Shown: piece after piece, positions 31,101-42,777 of the stretch
How the letters are laid out: the number at the start of each line of letters is the position of its first letter
How positions within the stretch are numbered: the first letter of the stretch is position 1
Assembly (NCBI GenBank): GCA_947471745.1
Contig: CANJKZ010001154.1
Coordinates: 322,501-386,500, forward strand
Source of the DNA: Closterium sp. Naga37s-1
Taxonomy: Eukaryota; Streptophyta; Zygnematophyceae; Desmidiales; Closteriaceae
Length of the DNA stretch: 64,000 nucleotides
Direction of reading: 5' to 3'
Made by a program: the position numbers and the translations under genes
Notes under the pieces: model-generated
What the model was told of the DNA's origin: nothing
Database searches by the model: none
What the model saw: only the letters and a program-made list of their open reading frames with translations

Positions 31101-32326
31101 TGTCAACGGGAGTTGTTGTTGGCCCCGTCCTTGCTTGGGCGGAGCCGACTTCGTGGTTGGGTGTACGGGAGGTACAGCCGACTTGCAGCAGTGGGCAACG
31201 TCGACTTGGGTGAGCGGGTCGACGGGGTTGGTCGACTTGCACGGGGCCACTGCAATGCCGCCGACTTGGGAAGCCGGCGGCCGACTTTAACTGGTGGTCG
31301 GCGATGTGGCACGTCGACCTGGAAGTCGGCGCCGACTTGCAAGGTCGCCGACTTGCAAGGTCGCCGACTTGCAAGGTCCCCGACTTGCAAGGTCACCGAC
31401 TTGCAAGGTCACCGACTTGCAAGGTCGCCGACTTGCAAGGTCACCGACTTGCAAGGTCACCGACTTGCAAGGTCGCCGACTTGCAAGGTCGCCGACTTGG
31501 GAGGTCGCCGACTTCAAGAGGTCGGCCCGGAAGTCGGCGCCGACGTAGAAGGGGCGTCGACTTGGTGACGCCGACTTCGGGTAGCCGACTTGGGTGGTCG
31601 GCTGACATCTGCGCTGGTCGACATGGAGCTGGTCGACCAGGAGTGCTGGTCGACGTGGAGCTGGTCGACCAGGGGCGTGGTCAACCTGGTGCGGTCGATT
31701 TGGGGTGGTCGTCGACTTGGGAGGTCGACGGACACATATAGGAGCAGCTGGTCGACGTGGTTGCCCGGTCGACCAGGTTACCTGGGTGACGAGGTTCTGT
31801 GGAGGAGTGCGACGGTCGCCCAGGCAAAGTTGGCGAGTCCGACCTCGGTGGTGGTATCCCGAGGTCGACGTGGCTGATCAGATGCAGTCGTCAGCGCCAG
31901 GTTGACTTGGTGTGTGCGCTGTGCAGGTGACAAGGCTCCGCACGCCAATCATCTGCGAGCACCTGCGAAGCTGGTGCGATGCTGTTCTACGGGTGCAACG
32001 CTGGCACGCCGTCAACCTGCAACGTTGGCACGCCGTCGACTTTGCACTGCTGGAGCGCGGTGGACCAAGTCGTGCTGGAACACGGTCGACCATGCTGTGC
32101 TGGCAGTCGACCGACCTGAATGCTAGCTCTGATGTAGTCTAGCCATGCCAACTTCATTGTACCATTGTTGTCAATCTTTCTTAGTGAAACTTTTGCCAAC
32201 TTGCCCCGTGAACTAGCAAGCAGTGTGTGCACTAGGAAAACGACTAAGGACCAACGAACGCAGAGATCACACGAGCACCCGTGCCTAGCCCGTAGTCTAG
32301 CTCCCGTTGTAGTAGTTATCTTCGCA
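31101..32326 (+). repeat. Solo LTR of Copia family C inside Gypsy gag
   Basis: 1,226 bp starting TGTCAACGGGAG and ending TTATCTTCGCA, flanked by ATTCT at 31096-31100 and 32327-32331. Start, end and interior resemble the 3' LTR at 50192-51100 and the solo LTR at 61188-62202. It is rich in GTCGAC words. No internal element sequence remains, so it is the product of LTR-LTR recombination after a Copia-C insertion. Confidence 0.9.
31330..31510 (+). repeat. 16-bp tandem repeat in the Copia-C solo LTR
   Basis: Ten near-perfect units of CGCCGACTTGCAAGGT (first bases vary: GCC, ACC or CCC) with a decayed unit at each end. It lengthens this LTR relative to the two other family C LTRs, which lack a comparable block. 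Confidence 0.9.
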
Positions 32327-32601
32327 ATTCTCGCCATGGCAGAGAAGCTCGATTTCTTCCGCCGACCAAGACCGGGATCCTACGAAAGCAATAGCAACTG
32401 GGGACATTGATCTCGTGGGACGAACGAGGGCGCTACGATACGTGCCGCCGCAGTGAATGCTGCTGCCGCACCGTTTAAAGGGCACCGCTTCGCGTGCAAT
32501 CGGCTGGGTCACCGTAAGAGCGAATGCCCAGAAAACGCTAAGGTAAAGGGGGAAGCCGAGCAGCAGAAACAGACCAAGCAGTAGGGAAACGCTGAGAGTG
32601 A

Positions 32602-35600
32602 GTGGCAGACGGGCCCTCTACTGACAGGTCACGCCACTCGCCCGACCCAACCGACCCTCACCGAGTGATTGTGCCGGTTCATGCAATCGACCACACTCGG
32701 CCGAATATGGAGGGTACTACGGTAGACAGCCCCATATTGCTTAGCGGGAAAATTGGGACAGACATAGTTAAAATATTTGTCGACAGGGGAGCCAGCCACA
32801 GCCTGATCAACACCGCCACAGCACGGAAATTGAGACTGCCACTAGACAGATGTTCACCTGAGATCGACGCAAGATTGGTTGACGGCACGCCACTGGCGAT
32901 ACGGGAACGCGTAGACCGAGTTCGGATTCGATGCGGGGGTAACTTCACGTTTAGCTAGGAAATGCTCGCGACAACCCTCAACGGAACCAACATTTTACTC
33001 AGTCGTGATTGGCTGCGACGACACAACCCGCGAATCGACTGGACGACGGGTGACTGCACCATGCGAGTGAACGGTAACAACATCGCCTTACCTCGCTGGG
33101 GCTCGCCTGAGTCTTCGTCGGTGCGTGTCAACGCAATCACGATGAAACGTGCCGTAGCGGCAGGAGCTGACGTGTACGCGGTCGACATTCGGGAAGCCGA
33201 GGCAACAGACAAAGGGGGGGATTTACAGAAACTGTTAGCCGACGTACCGGGTGACTTGGCAGCGCTCCTGAAGCAGTACAGTGGGATATTCCCGGACGAC
33301 CTGAAGCCAGGACTGCCACCTCAGCGACCGCACGACCACAAGATAGAGTTAGAACCGGGGGCACAGCCGACAATACAGCGACCGTTCCAACTAACCCAAC
33401 CCGAACTGGACGAACTGAGGAAGCAGCTGGATTACCTACTCGAGAAGGAGTTCATTCACCCGAGTTCGTCACCCTTCGCAGCACCGATACTGTTCACACC
33501 GAAGAAGGACGGGGGTTTCCGCATGTGCATCGACTATCGCGCACTGAAGGGTTACCATCAATTCCTGTTACCCCATTCCTGCGCACAGCCCGGGTTTTCT
33601 CGAAAATTGACCTTCGCGGAGGCCACCACCAGATCCGAGTCAACGCACCCGACTGCCCGAAAACAGCTTTTCAAACACGCTACGGATCCTTTGAATACAC
33701 CGTCATGCCTTTCAGACTGACCAACGCCCTTGCCACCTTTCAAATGACAATGAACGAAGCCTTCTGCCCGCTTTTTGATAAGTGCGGCATCGTCTACTTA
33801 GATCACATACTGATTTACAGCCCCGACAGAGCACAGCACCTACAGGACATCGAAGCAGTTTTACAAATATTTAGTGAGAACCGCCTAATGACAAAAGCCT
33901 CTAAGTGTGAGTTTCTATAAGACAGACTGGAATTTTTAGGCCACATTATCTAAACTGACGGAGTGGAAATAGACTCGAAGAAGATCGCGACGATTCAAGC
34001 TTGGCACGCGCCGACAAATCTGACTGAGCTGCAGAGTTTTTTGGGGTTCGTCAACTACGTGCGCCGGTTCATCCCCGACATGGCAAAGTTGACTGCTCCG
34101 TTGACCGACCTGCTGAGGAAGGGGGTTGAGTACACGTGGGGGGAGAAAGAGCAAGCTTCCTTCTCGGCCCTCAAACAAATTTTGTGCTCACCGCCCGTGC
34201 TTCACATCGCAGATCCGCACCGTCCGTTCGAGCTCGTCACCGACGCAAGTGACATCACCGTGGGAGCAGTACTATTGCAGGACTTCGGAAGTCACCTCCA
34301 GCCCATCGCGTATGATTCCCGCAAGCTCCACCCGCCCGAACGCAACTACCCGATACACGACCGTGAGATGCTGGCGATCGTGCACGCGCTCAAGGTGTGG
34401 CGATGTTACCTCACGGGAGCAGACGTGACAGTACGGACAGACCACCGATCACTACAGTACCTCCGCGCCCAACCGAATCTCAACCCGCAACAGATCCGCT
34501 GGTTGGACTATCTGGAGTCCAACTTCCAATACACCGTCACATACAAAAAAGGTGCATCAAACATCGCCGACGCTCTCACACGCCCCACCGCCCAACTCCA
34601 CGCCATCCTACTCGCCCAAACCAACCCGCTGTTAACAGGCCTAATCACCCACGGATACAGTACCGACCCATTTTTCACGACCGGAAGTTCACAGCAACTG
34701 GCACAAGCTAAGGGAGTCTATTACGTGAAGACAGGCACCAACCGCATCTGGGTGCCCGCGTACTCACTACTGAGGGAGCTGTTACTGTAGGAGGCATACG
34801 ACGGAATTACCTCGGGACATTTTGGGGTAGAAAAAACGCGACAGCAACTGCAGCGGTACTACTACTGGCCGGAGCTGTTGACCGACGTACAGCACCACGT
34901 ATGTTCGTGTCCTACGTGTGAGGTGATGAAGAGCTCGCGAAAGAAAAGGGCGGGTCAGTTGCAGCCGATTCCACCGCCCGAGCGCGCCTGGCAACAGGTT
35001 ATCATGGATTTTGTCACAGGGTTACCTTTGAACCCTGGAGGTAATGATGCGGTTATGGTTGTTGTTGACAGACTGACGAAAATGGCTCACTTTGCTGCGT
35101 GCAAGAAATCGATCTCAGCCGAAGAAACCACTCGCCTGTTCATCGCAACTGTCGTTCGACTGCACGGGATACCAGCCGCGATAATTAGCGATCGCGACAC
35201 AAAGTTCACCAGCAACTTCTGGAAGAACCTCTGGGAGCAGTTTGGGACCAGGCTACAGTTCAGTTCATCGTACCACCCCAAGACCGACGGTCAAACGGAG
35301 CGGACCAATCAGACGATGGAGCAGTTGATCCGGGCCACGTGCGACGACCCCACAACTTGGGAGCAGCAGCTGCCGCTGATCGAGTTCGCATACAACAACG
35401 CCACGTCAGCAACGACGCAGCAGTCTCCGTTCTACTTGAACTATGGGCAAAACCCAACAGTGCCCATGACGCCAAGTCCGGACAACCCAACGCCATGTGC
35501 ACAACAATTCGCCGAGATTCTGCAAGCTGCCCGCACAAGAGCCGCAGAAGCAACTAAAAAAGCCAACGTCATCGCAAAACGCAACGCTGACCGCCACCGC

Positions 35601-36098
35601 CGCCCAGTCACGTACCAGTCAGGAGATTACGTACTGCTAGACACACAGAACTTAAGACTGCCCGTCGTGCCGAAATTATGACCGCGCTACTGTGGACCAT
35701 TCCAAATCAGCCACATGATCACCCCAGTTACCGCCCACTTACTGTTGCCGACAGACTGGTACATCAGCCCATCATTCCATGTCAGCCTACTTCGCCCGTA
35801 CATCCCAACCACGAGCCAATTGCCTCGTCACCACCCGCCATCCATGACTCGCCCTACATCGGAGCCGATCATTGAGCCCGAAAATAATATGAGCCATCGG
35901 ATTCGACAACCCACAGACATCAAGAGGATTGAGTTCCTCGTTTGCTAGAAGGACCGCACGCCAACTGAGGATAGCTGGGTGCCCCTGGCCAACATTGAAA
36001 ACCACCCTGCCTTGCAAGTGTACATGAGGAGTCGGGGTTTCCGTGATATACACGCACTTGCGAAGCGGAGGGGGATTCTTAAGGGGGGGTTAGTGTAA
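32602..36098 (+). pseudogene. pol: Gypsy Pol: protease, RT, RNase H, integrase, chromodomain
   Basis: The protease motif reads VDRGAS (32779) in place of DSGA. The RT starts in the same frame (HPSSSPFAAPILFTPKKDG, RMCIDYRAL), then a deletion near 33550 removes about 20 codons and shifts frame. The second frame carries RT (FSKIDLRGGHHQIRV), the catalytic box mutated to YLDH (33795-33806), RNase H (TDASDITVGAVLLQD, TDHRSLQYL), and integrase with a zinc region and D, D, E core (MDFVTG, SDRDTKF, DGQTERTNQ). It ends with a chromodomain-like IKRIEFLVC...SWVPLANIENHPAL. Stops: TAG 32956, TAA 33918, TAA 33951, TAG 34788, TGA 35679, TAG 35946 (a Trp position of the chromodomain). Confidence 0.88.
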
Positions 36099-36397
36099 GG
36101 AATTTTCTCGACATTCCTTACCACGACCGTCAACATCACGTACAGCAGCAGCTGTTGTTCGCCCGTTACTGCTAACGGGGCTTTGCCAACTTCGCGCGCA
36201 CTGTTTCACCTAACCATGCACCGCTGGCCTGGCCTTGTCGGCCTACGCTTTGGGACTAGCCCGAGTCTCGATGCCAGCCTAGCACTAGCTAGCTCGCACG
36301 CACCGCGTTACCATTTGCGTGTTTCGCTCATAAATGTTTGCTCATGCCTTCGCTCACATTTTGTACTCACTACCCTTGATTCATTGCACCCGTAACA
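36094..36397 (+). repeat. 3' LTR of Gypsy
   Basis: 304 bp, TGTAAGGAATTTT...CACCCGTAACA, preceded by the purine tract AAGGGGGGGTTAG (36081-36093). The first 30 bases contain an imperfect inverted repeat (TAAGGAA...TTCCTTA). CACCC at 36398-36402 is the right duplication. Confidence 0.92.
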
Positions 36398-36469
36398 CAC
36401 CCCCATCAATATCTACGGTGGCTTGAATCTAGCTCTCCTATCCGTCCAGATGGACATGAAATCCCCTCG

Positions 36470-37588
36470 CTACATAAGCTTGTTGCCTAATCGCGTACTA
36501 ACGTTCTCCAGCGCCATGATCTCATCCCTCGCCAGGTGTTTCTTGGCCACGTGTCGCTTTTTCGCCCAAGCCTTTTTCCTCTTGATGCCCTCGTAGGTCC
36601 GCGCATGCAAACGGAAAGCAGTCACAATCCTCCGCATCACCTTTCCGCACCGGAGTTCCTTTCCTCTGAAGACCGCGTGAGAGCGCGCCACCCATGATTG
36701 GTGAAACGTGATTGCTGACACCGTCAGCTCCGGGAAACCGAAGGATGTGCCCCCCTGGTGAAACATCAGATCCCTGAGCGATTTCACTTTCCTCGACAGG
36801 TTAAGCCAGCGGATGGCGCCGATCAACGCTTGCACCACCGGCTGGATAACACGACAGGAGAATAGCGCGTGGTCCACTGTCTCCGCCTCCCCACAATGCG
36901 GGCACTTCTCTCGCTCCCCTAGGAATCTCAAGCGGTCCCCCACTTGCAAGTTGGAATAGTGCGCGCGCAGCAGGACATCCCGAGCCTTTGCGGGGATCAC
37001 ATGCGAGTCCCTGCGCGCAATTGTCCTTTCCCAGTTGATCCGCTTCCCCCAGTCTCTCTCCCATTTCTCCTGACGGGAGTGCTGCCCCACATGTTCCTCC
37101 TCTAGCTCTGCTCTCAGCTGCATCAGGGAAGCGGCGCTGTCTCCTATACAGAGGTCAGTTCCCATCAGCCTTACGCAAGGGTCACCCAGCTCCCCTGCCA
37201 CCTTCTCTCCCGCCATTGCAAGCGGCGTGACTGCCGACACTGACAGTAGGCAGGTACTCGCTCCCTCTGGCACGAACCAGGATGCTCCGTCATCTCGTCG
37301 CCGCATCCTTGCACATCTTAACAGGTTGCCACACACCCCAGTTATCCACCACAGTTGTTCTCGGCGGCCCGCAGTGCGAACCACCCTGGTTGCTTCTTGA
37401 ATCTCGTTCGCCTCCAGCGTTTTCAGGACCCGAGCCTTCCATTCGTCTGGTACTGCCTCAAACACAGCTGCTGCTAGCGCCGCCGCTTCTTTGCTGCCCA
37501 ACAAACGCGCTAGTTGCTCCGGCGATTTGGGACTCCGGGTGCCATCCACCCACTTCATCACCAGGTCCCCCACGGTGATGTCACGCAA
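36470..37588 (-). pseudogene. LINE ORF2 C-terminal segment with zf-RVT domain
   Basis: 372 codons ending at TAG 36470-36472. A reverse-transcriptase-associated zinc-binding (zf-RVT) domain is visible: AKARDVLLRAHYSNLQVGDR, FLGEREKCPHCGEAETVDHA, LFSC. The basic tail (KRKKAWAKKRHVAKKH) fits a nucleic-acid-binding C-terminus. It continues the RT polyprotein broken upstream at 37754-37774. Confidence 0.8.
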
Positions 37589-37771
37589 GCACCCGTCCTC
37601 CTTCCTTCTCCCAAAAGGGCAACTCTCACCCCGCAGTATGTGTCAGTTGAAAAATACCCTCTCCTTCTCCACATCCCATCTGATTTTGCTTGGCAGGTCG
37701 CGAGCGATAGGGGACGCCATCACCACTGCCGCAATCGCCTTCCATCGCTCACTCCCCCCCCCCCCCCATGC

Positions 37772-39350
37772 CTAGAGCAGGGCCTCATGCGCATAAAATG
37801 ACGCGTAGCCGAGAGGAAGGCGTGCCGCCTTCTCTGCCAGAATTCTCCTCAGGGAGGACTCCTCAGTCAGGAGCCCGCCCACCGAGTGGAGGGCCTCCGC
37901 ATCGAGCCGGTTTCGGAGGTTGATTAACCCCAGCCCCCCGTCACTCCTCCTCATCTGCATTAGCTCTGCGCTCCACAGGATGAATCTGGGCCCCGCGCTC
38001 GCCCTTCCTCCAGACACAAAAGCGTGACACAACCTCCGAAGCTCCTCCCATATGGCGTCCGGGGGGGGGGGTACACCTTCGCCTGGAAAAGTGCGATGGG
38101 CATGACGTACGCATTGATCGCCGCTACACGCGTTGTCGTAGTAAGATACTTCTCTTCCCATTTTTTTAGCTCCGTCTCCATCCTCCGCACTGCTTTTTTC
38201 CACGATGGCTTTGCGTCCCCTCCCGATGTGATCCAAACCCTCAGCAGGCGCTCACGCTCATCCCGCGCTGCCCATTTTAAGAGAGAGACCGGTGGCGGCT
38301 GCTCATCCCGCTGCCTTCCCAGTGGCATCACCACAGTTTTGTCACAGTTTGCCGCCAGCCCCGACACCCGCGCGAAGTCACAGAGCAGCTTCTCCGCCAT
38401 GTCCAGCTGCGCTCGCCCTTTCAGCAGAAAGGTAGTATCGTCTGCGTAGCCCAGGTACGTCAGCTTCCCTGCCCCAGTAATATCCACACCGAGTTGCCTT
38501 CTTTGCGCTTCCTGACAAAGAGGTTCTACTGCACAAAGGATTAGGTACGGCGCGAGGGGGCAGCCTTGCCTCACTTCGGTCTGTACTGGCACTTCGTCCC
38601 CGAGCCAACCGTCATTGCAGATGCGTGTTGCTGCTCCCTGGTGCAGGCCCTCAACCCATTTCACGTACTCGTCCGGGAACCCCATTCTCCTCAACACATC
38701 GAACAGGTACCCCCTGGATATGGAATCGAACGCCTTCCTGAAGTCTACCAGCAGAAGCAGCCAATCCTCTCCCTCGGAGTTGGCCGCGTCGATTGCATCC
38801 GCCGTAATCGCCACCGCACCAACCAGGCTACGTCCAGGTAGAAATCCGAACTGCCCCGTAGGCACTACCTTCTCCAGCATATGCTTTATCATGTTTGCCA
38901 GAATTTTCGCCACAAGCTCCTATGCCGTGCTTAGCAGGGTGATCGAGCGATAATTCTGCAGATCTTCCTTGTCCCCCTTTTTGTGCAGAAGCACCGTCAC
39001 CACTGTCGAAAACTCTGCCGGCAGCGCCGCCGTCCGTTCGAACTCCTTCAAGAACTTCATCACCTGCCCGCCCAGGAGGTCCCACTGTGACTCCCAGAGC
39101 TCCTTCGGGAGACCGTCCCTTCCCAGAGTCTTCCCAGATGCCATTTCCGCCAGCGCCCGCTTGATCTCCGCCTCATCCCATGATGCGCGTAACGCCGCTG
39201 CATCCTCCGGTGAGAAACTTTTATCTAGTTTGAAGTCCATCGGCAAGCCACCTGGCCCTGCCTTAGCTGCAAATAGGTCCGCGTAAAACTCTGATGCCGC
39301 TTTAAGAGCTTCCTTCGCCCCCGCGTGTTGCTTCCCCTAAAAGTTCACCG
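37772..39350 (-). pseudogene. LINE ORF2 reverse transcriptase domain
   Basis: Three frame blocks: 39246-38920 (linker and RT fingers), 38913-37960 (palm with YADD and thumb) and 38236-37772 (thumb and connection). The first two share a frame and are split by one TAG. The third is shifted at the 11-G run 38061-38071. Motif order and spacing are of the non-LTR RVT_1 type. The product would perform target-primed reverse transcription if intact. Confidence 0.83.
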
Positions 39351-40005
39351 CCTCCAGCCTTGTCTTCGCCTTCCTCACCTTGACTTTCCCAAACAGGAAA
39401 CCGGTGGGAGCCTCGCCGTTCATCCACCTTGATGCCCGCCTGCTCTTGCATTTTCTGACGCCTCCCATCCTCATACGCCTTGAGCGTAGCCTCGTATTTC
39501 GCCAGTCTCGCTTCGTTCTTGTGCACTGTGGCCTGCTCATCACTCTCTGTCTCAGCTCCCCCACCTCCCGTTCCAGGTGCGCCGTTGTGGCTGCTACCCG
39601 CTTCCTTTCCTCCACCATGTACGCCTTGAGTCCGACCTTGAGGGAGTTCGTAAGAGCCTCCAGATCACCCCCCCTCTCCTCGTTTCTCCGCGCTATCAGT
39701 GACATCCCCCTCTGTACCCCTGGCTGCCAGAAGTCTCCAAAAGCCCGGGCCAGCTTCCCCATCCGTCCCCGCGCTCAGCTTCATATGGACTGCGGACCAG
39801 TGATCAGTGAACCGCTCGACAAGTCCCACGTGCCGCACCTCATGGACCACATGCAGCATTGACTGCGAGGCGATGATGCGGTCTATCCTCGTGCTCTCCT
39901 ACACCGCCGCCGCGTAGAAGGTATACTCCCTCAGGCAAGGATGAATCGCCCGAAAAGCATCTCTAATGTCAAATCTGTTGCAGACCGCTGTGAGTCTGTC
40001 ATTCT
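39351..40005 (-). pseudogene. LINE endonuclease C-terminus and linker
   Basis: Residual AP-endonuclease C-terminal motifs (RIDRIIAS, FTDHWSAVHMKL), followed by a long coiled-coil-prone linker (LEALTNSLKVGLKAYMVEE, LEREVGELRQRV, ARLAKYEATLKAYE) spread over shifted frames. A TAG near 39899 interrupts the endonuclease. The N-terminal two thirds of the endonuclease and all of ORF1 are absent, as expected for a 5'-truncated LINE. Confidence 0.7.
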
Positions 40006-41913
40006 ATGTACATACTATGAACTGCTATATTTCTGGTCCATTTATCTTTTTAAAGAGAAAGAGTTCCCTTCTTACCCAATCAAGAGCGCCTGTAAAAGAA
40101 ACAGTTTCTTGCGCAATCAATAGTTGCATCACACGTCCTATTCGTCTTTAGCTACAAAATCAAAGCCCAAATTATAATGGTTATGTGATCCCAATCTACA
40201 ACTCATAACACATATAGAACGTTGTTTGTGAATCGTAATCACCCGCTTTTTTTGTGAAGAATGTCACAACCGGAGACAGCAGATAAAACAGCACAGGGGG
40301 CAAGTGGGGGTACACTCTTTTTTGCGCTAGTAGAGCGTCTGGTTGCAGAACATACACGGGTTGTAAAACGTCACCACGTTCAGAACTGTCTTGTCACAAC
40401 GCAAAGAACGCGGTCAGGTGAGGTGATGCAATTTAAAATCAGCTTCGTCAACGTTTTTAGCTGGTTGGGAAGGATATACAGCAATTACGGAAAATTTACG
40501 CCCTTGAGCCAGTTTGTCACGTGGTTCAGCTTTTCCCCCCAGGATGCTAGGAACGTTTAATGGCACCAGATCGCAAGAGACAAGTACGGTAGCGACGAGT
40601 CGCGCAAGGTGAGAAATTTGAGAAGAAGGGTGTACCACCAACTTCCACTCGTGCCGCCCGGCGATTGCTGAGGGACCAGACCAAACCACAAACAGTGCAT
40701 CATTCTCGCTGCCACAGTAGCACTTTTCCGTTGCTCAAAGGTGCTTATCAGCTCTTTGCCATTGCCATATGTTCCGGAAACGTTCTCATGTCCGAGGGGA
40801 GCAGACTTTCAGGGTTTCTGCGCTCCTTTCCCTCCCCTCCCTCGCCTGGTTTTCTGCGGATGGACTTTGTCAATCTCGGAGCCCCGTCACGAACCCGAGC
40901 CTATCCGAGCCACGCACAACTGGTTCAGCAGAACCCATCGAGCCAACACCTCGGGCCCCCAGAGCTCACCAAACCACACGTCACCTCATCCCCCTCCCTG
41001 TCATGGCAGAACCGAGCCAGATCTGTTCATCCTGACAAGCATGTTCCCAAACCTGCATGTAACGAATCTCGTCGCTTCCGCACGGCCCCTCATCCGCCTT
41101 GCTCTTCCTTCCGGTGGACTTATCCGCCCGCCCACATGTCGCCCAAAATGCGGCCCCAAAATGCCCTCTTCCCCATCCCCGACCTTGCACTTCCCCCCAG
41201 GAGCCAGCGGGACTGGCGCACATATTCTCACTCTCCCCCCGTGCTCGTGTCTTTGTTGCCGCCAAACAGCCATCCGCCCCGGATGATAGGCGGGTTGTCT
41301 TCTCTGCGGGTGGGGCAGAGTTTTCCCTCGTTCCCTTCCCCGCACCCACTTCAGAGAATCAGAGTCCGTGTGGCAGCTGTCTCAAACCCACGCACGTGCG
41401 GCACATCGAGCGGCACTTGTCTTTCTCCCCCCCCCCCACCTCTGATGACCTATCATCTTCTCAACTCGACCCTGAAGGCTGCGCGCATATTCCCCCCATT
41501 CTCTCCCCATTGCTCCCCCCTGACCCCCTCATTCAGCTGGCGGCGGCTCATTTCCTCTCGTCTGGATCCGTACTGGTGCACCCAAACATACCTCTAGTCT
41601 GGCGCAGCAGCAATACGCTATCAATCACCCTCACTCGACAACAAGCAGCAATCTGTAATCACTTGCCGCTCAACTTGCATTTCTGCACTAGACCTCTTAG
41701 AAACACGACTCTGTGCGCAACTGTGCCTCACCGTGCGTTCCTGGTGTGGTATGTAAAAACTACCGTCTCGAGTTGGGCAATTTTCGGCCTTTTTTTCTTT
41801 CCAGCGTTCGGAAAGTTTCGAGAGAGTCTTCGGTACTCGCACTACCTCAGGGTTTAACTGTTTTTCTGGATAAATTCTTCCATTCTTCAAATTACAGCTC
41901 GTGGTATACCACG
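40006..41913. other. Upstream region of the glycosyltransferase gene
   Basis: No repeat family or conserved coding found. Several overlapping Pro/Ser-rich frames (for example 40665-41597 and 41099-41857) read the same CT-rich DNA and lack recognisable domains. The frame of exon 1 is open upstream to about 41713, but without an ATG before 41914, so this part is more likely 5' UTR and promoter. No clear TATA box was identified. Confidence 0.5.
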
Positions 41914-42746
41914 ATGTTGCGGGAAACTAATCGCGATGCGCTTCTCTTCTTCCTCTCTCCCGTTTTTGGCGGGTTCTCCGCCAAATGCTGCCCATCGCCG
42001 GAAAGACTACGCACCATAACGCCCAAATCCCGACACCCCACGCCCTTAACTGATCGGAGTGGGACAAGCCTCACGGTCCCGTCCCTGTCACCGCCAAGAT
42101 CGTGCAATCCGCAAACGACGCCGCGTTTTGCGGGGTTCCGTCCGACCTCCTCTTTTGTCTCCAGAGCGGCGGCTCGGCGCGCGTTTCTGTCTCTGCTGCT
42201 GCTGCTCGTGGCAACCGCAGTCCTCCGATCCTTCTGCATCACGTGGCGCTGCGGCCACGGCAGAACAAGTCGCTCCTCCGCATTCGGTGGCGGCGGTGGC
42301 GACGAAGCAACTGTGGAGCTCAGCGACAGCATTGCGACGGGGGAGCATCCACGGGTCGTTCTGCGACGAAATTTCCGCTTGTGGAACATTCTCACGAATT
42401 CACACGAGTCGTCGGATTGTAAAGCGTCGCACGGCTGCCGCGCTGGCGCACACTTGGATTCCGCGCCAGCGACGGCGGAATCTGCAACCCCCGAGGAGCC
42501 ATCGCGTGGCGAATTTCGCCGTCCCTTCGTCCCACGCCCCGCTAGTACTGCCACCATACCTCTCCCCGCCCCGCGGGAGCATCGCGCTACAGCCTCAGCA
42601 ACAGCGACGAGGTTCGGCGCAGAGGCGAATCTAGTGCCGCCGCGCCCGCAGCCGTCACGTTGGGCGGCAGCGGGGGGAGCAGCCTCCGACCGACTCTCCA
42701 GCGCTGTTGCTGGAGCGACGGGGGAACTGCGGAGGCTCCTCAGCGG

Positions 42747-42777
<31 letters not shown>

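Larger units (their letters stand above)
30201..32583 (+). pseudogene. gag: Gypsy Gag, interrupted by a solo LTR
   Basis: The probable start is ATG 30201 (MAKHIDVTTLTQDRLNELL). The capsid region (VEAWLFTMNVFF, YRTWDAWCAGLRARFEP, LRTWRQLGSVQDYTSGF) runs to 31095. A 1,226-bp solo LTR plus duplication separates it from the C-terminus (MAEKLDFFRRPRPG, from 32335), and removing the insert restores the reading frame across the joint. Stops include TAG 30261 and TGA at 30721 and 30739, and there is a frame change before 30409. The zinc knuckle (RFACNRLGHRKSEC) has lost its first cysteine. Confidence 0.82.
23217..36397 (+). mobile_element. Chromodomain Gypsy (Ty3) element, decayed and twice interrupted
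   Basis: LTRs of about 304-326 bp (TGTAAGGAATTTT...CACCCGTAACA) lie at 23217-23519 plus 29993-30015 and at 36094-36397. CACCC flanks the element at 23212-23216 and 36398-36402. Removing the Copia-A2 insert and the Copia-C solo LTR leaves about 5.5 kb with gag, protease, RT, RNase H, integrase and a C-terminal chromodomain, the Ty3/chromovirus order. Many stops, a frameshift and two lost catalytic residues show it is dead. Confidence 0.93.
36403..40005 (-). mobile_element. 5'-truncated L1-like LINE, decayed
   Basis: On the minus strand the element starts inside the AP-like endonuclease (near 40005: FDIRDAFRAIHP, RIDRIIASQS, FTDHWSAVH). It continues through a helical linker, an RT (about 39246-38080: TVLLHKKGDKEDLQNYRSI, GFLPGRSL, LLLVDFRKAFDS, RQGCPLAPYL) with intact YADD (38438-38449), and the C-terminal zf-RVT domain. 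Stops (TAG near 38914-38919) and homopolymer frameshifts (11 G at 38061-38071, 14 C at 37754-37767) break it. No poly(A) tail is seen; the Gypsy insertion begins 67 bp after the last codon. Confidence 0.87.

Noticed and set aside
31330..31510. CRISPR-like regularly spaced repeats
   Set aside because: Units are contiguous 16-bp tandem repeats without spacers, inside an LTR of a eukaryotic retroelement. The other arrays are likewise spacer-free.
2035..35948. A variant nuclear genetic code in which TAG, TAA or TGA is read as an amino acid
   Set aside because: Stops in paralogues correspond to different residues (Gln, Trp, probably Arg), and the host gene and Copia RT both end at normal TAG or TGA codons. 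Mutational decay explains the data better.
40665..41597. 310-codon frame upstream of the glycosyltransferase
   Set aside because: CT-rich sequence with competing overlapping frames (41099-41857), no domain and no splice link to the gene; more likely promoter or 5' UTR.
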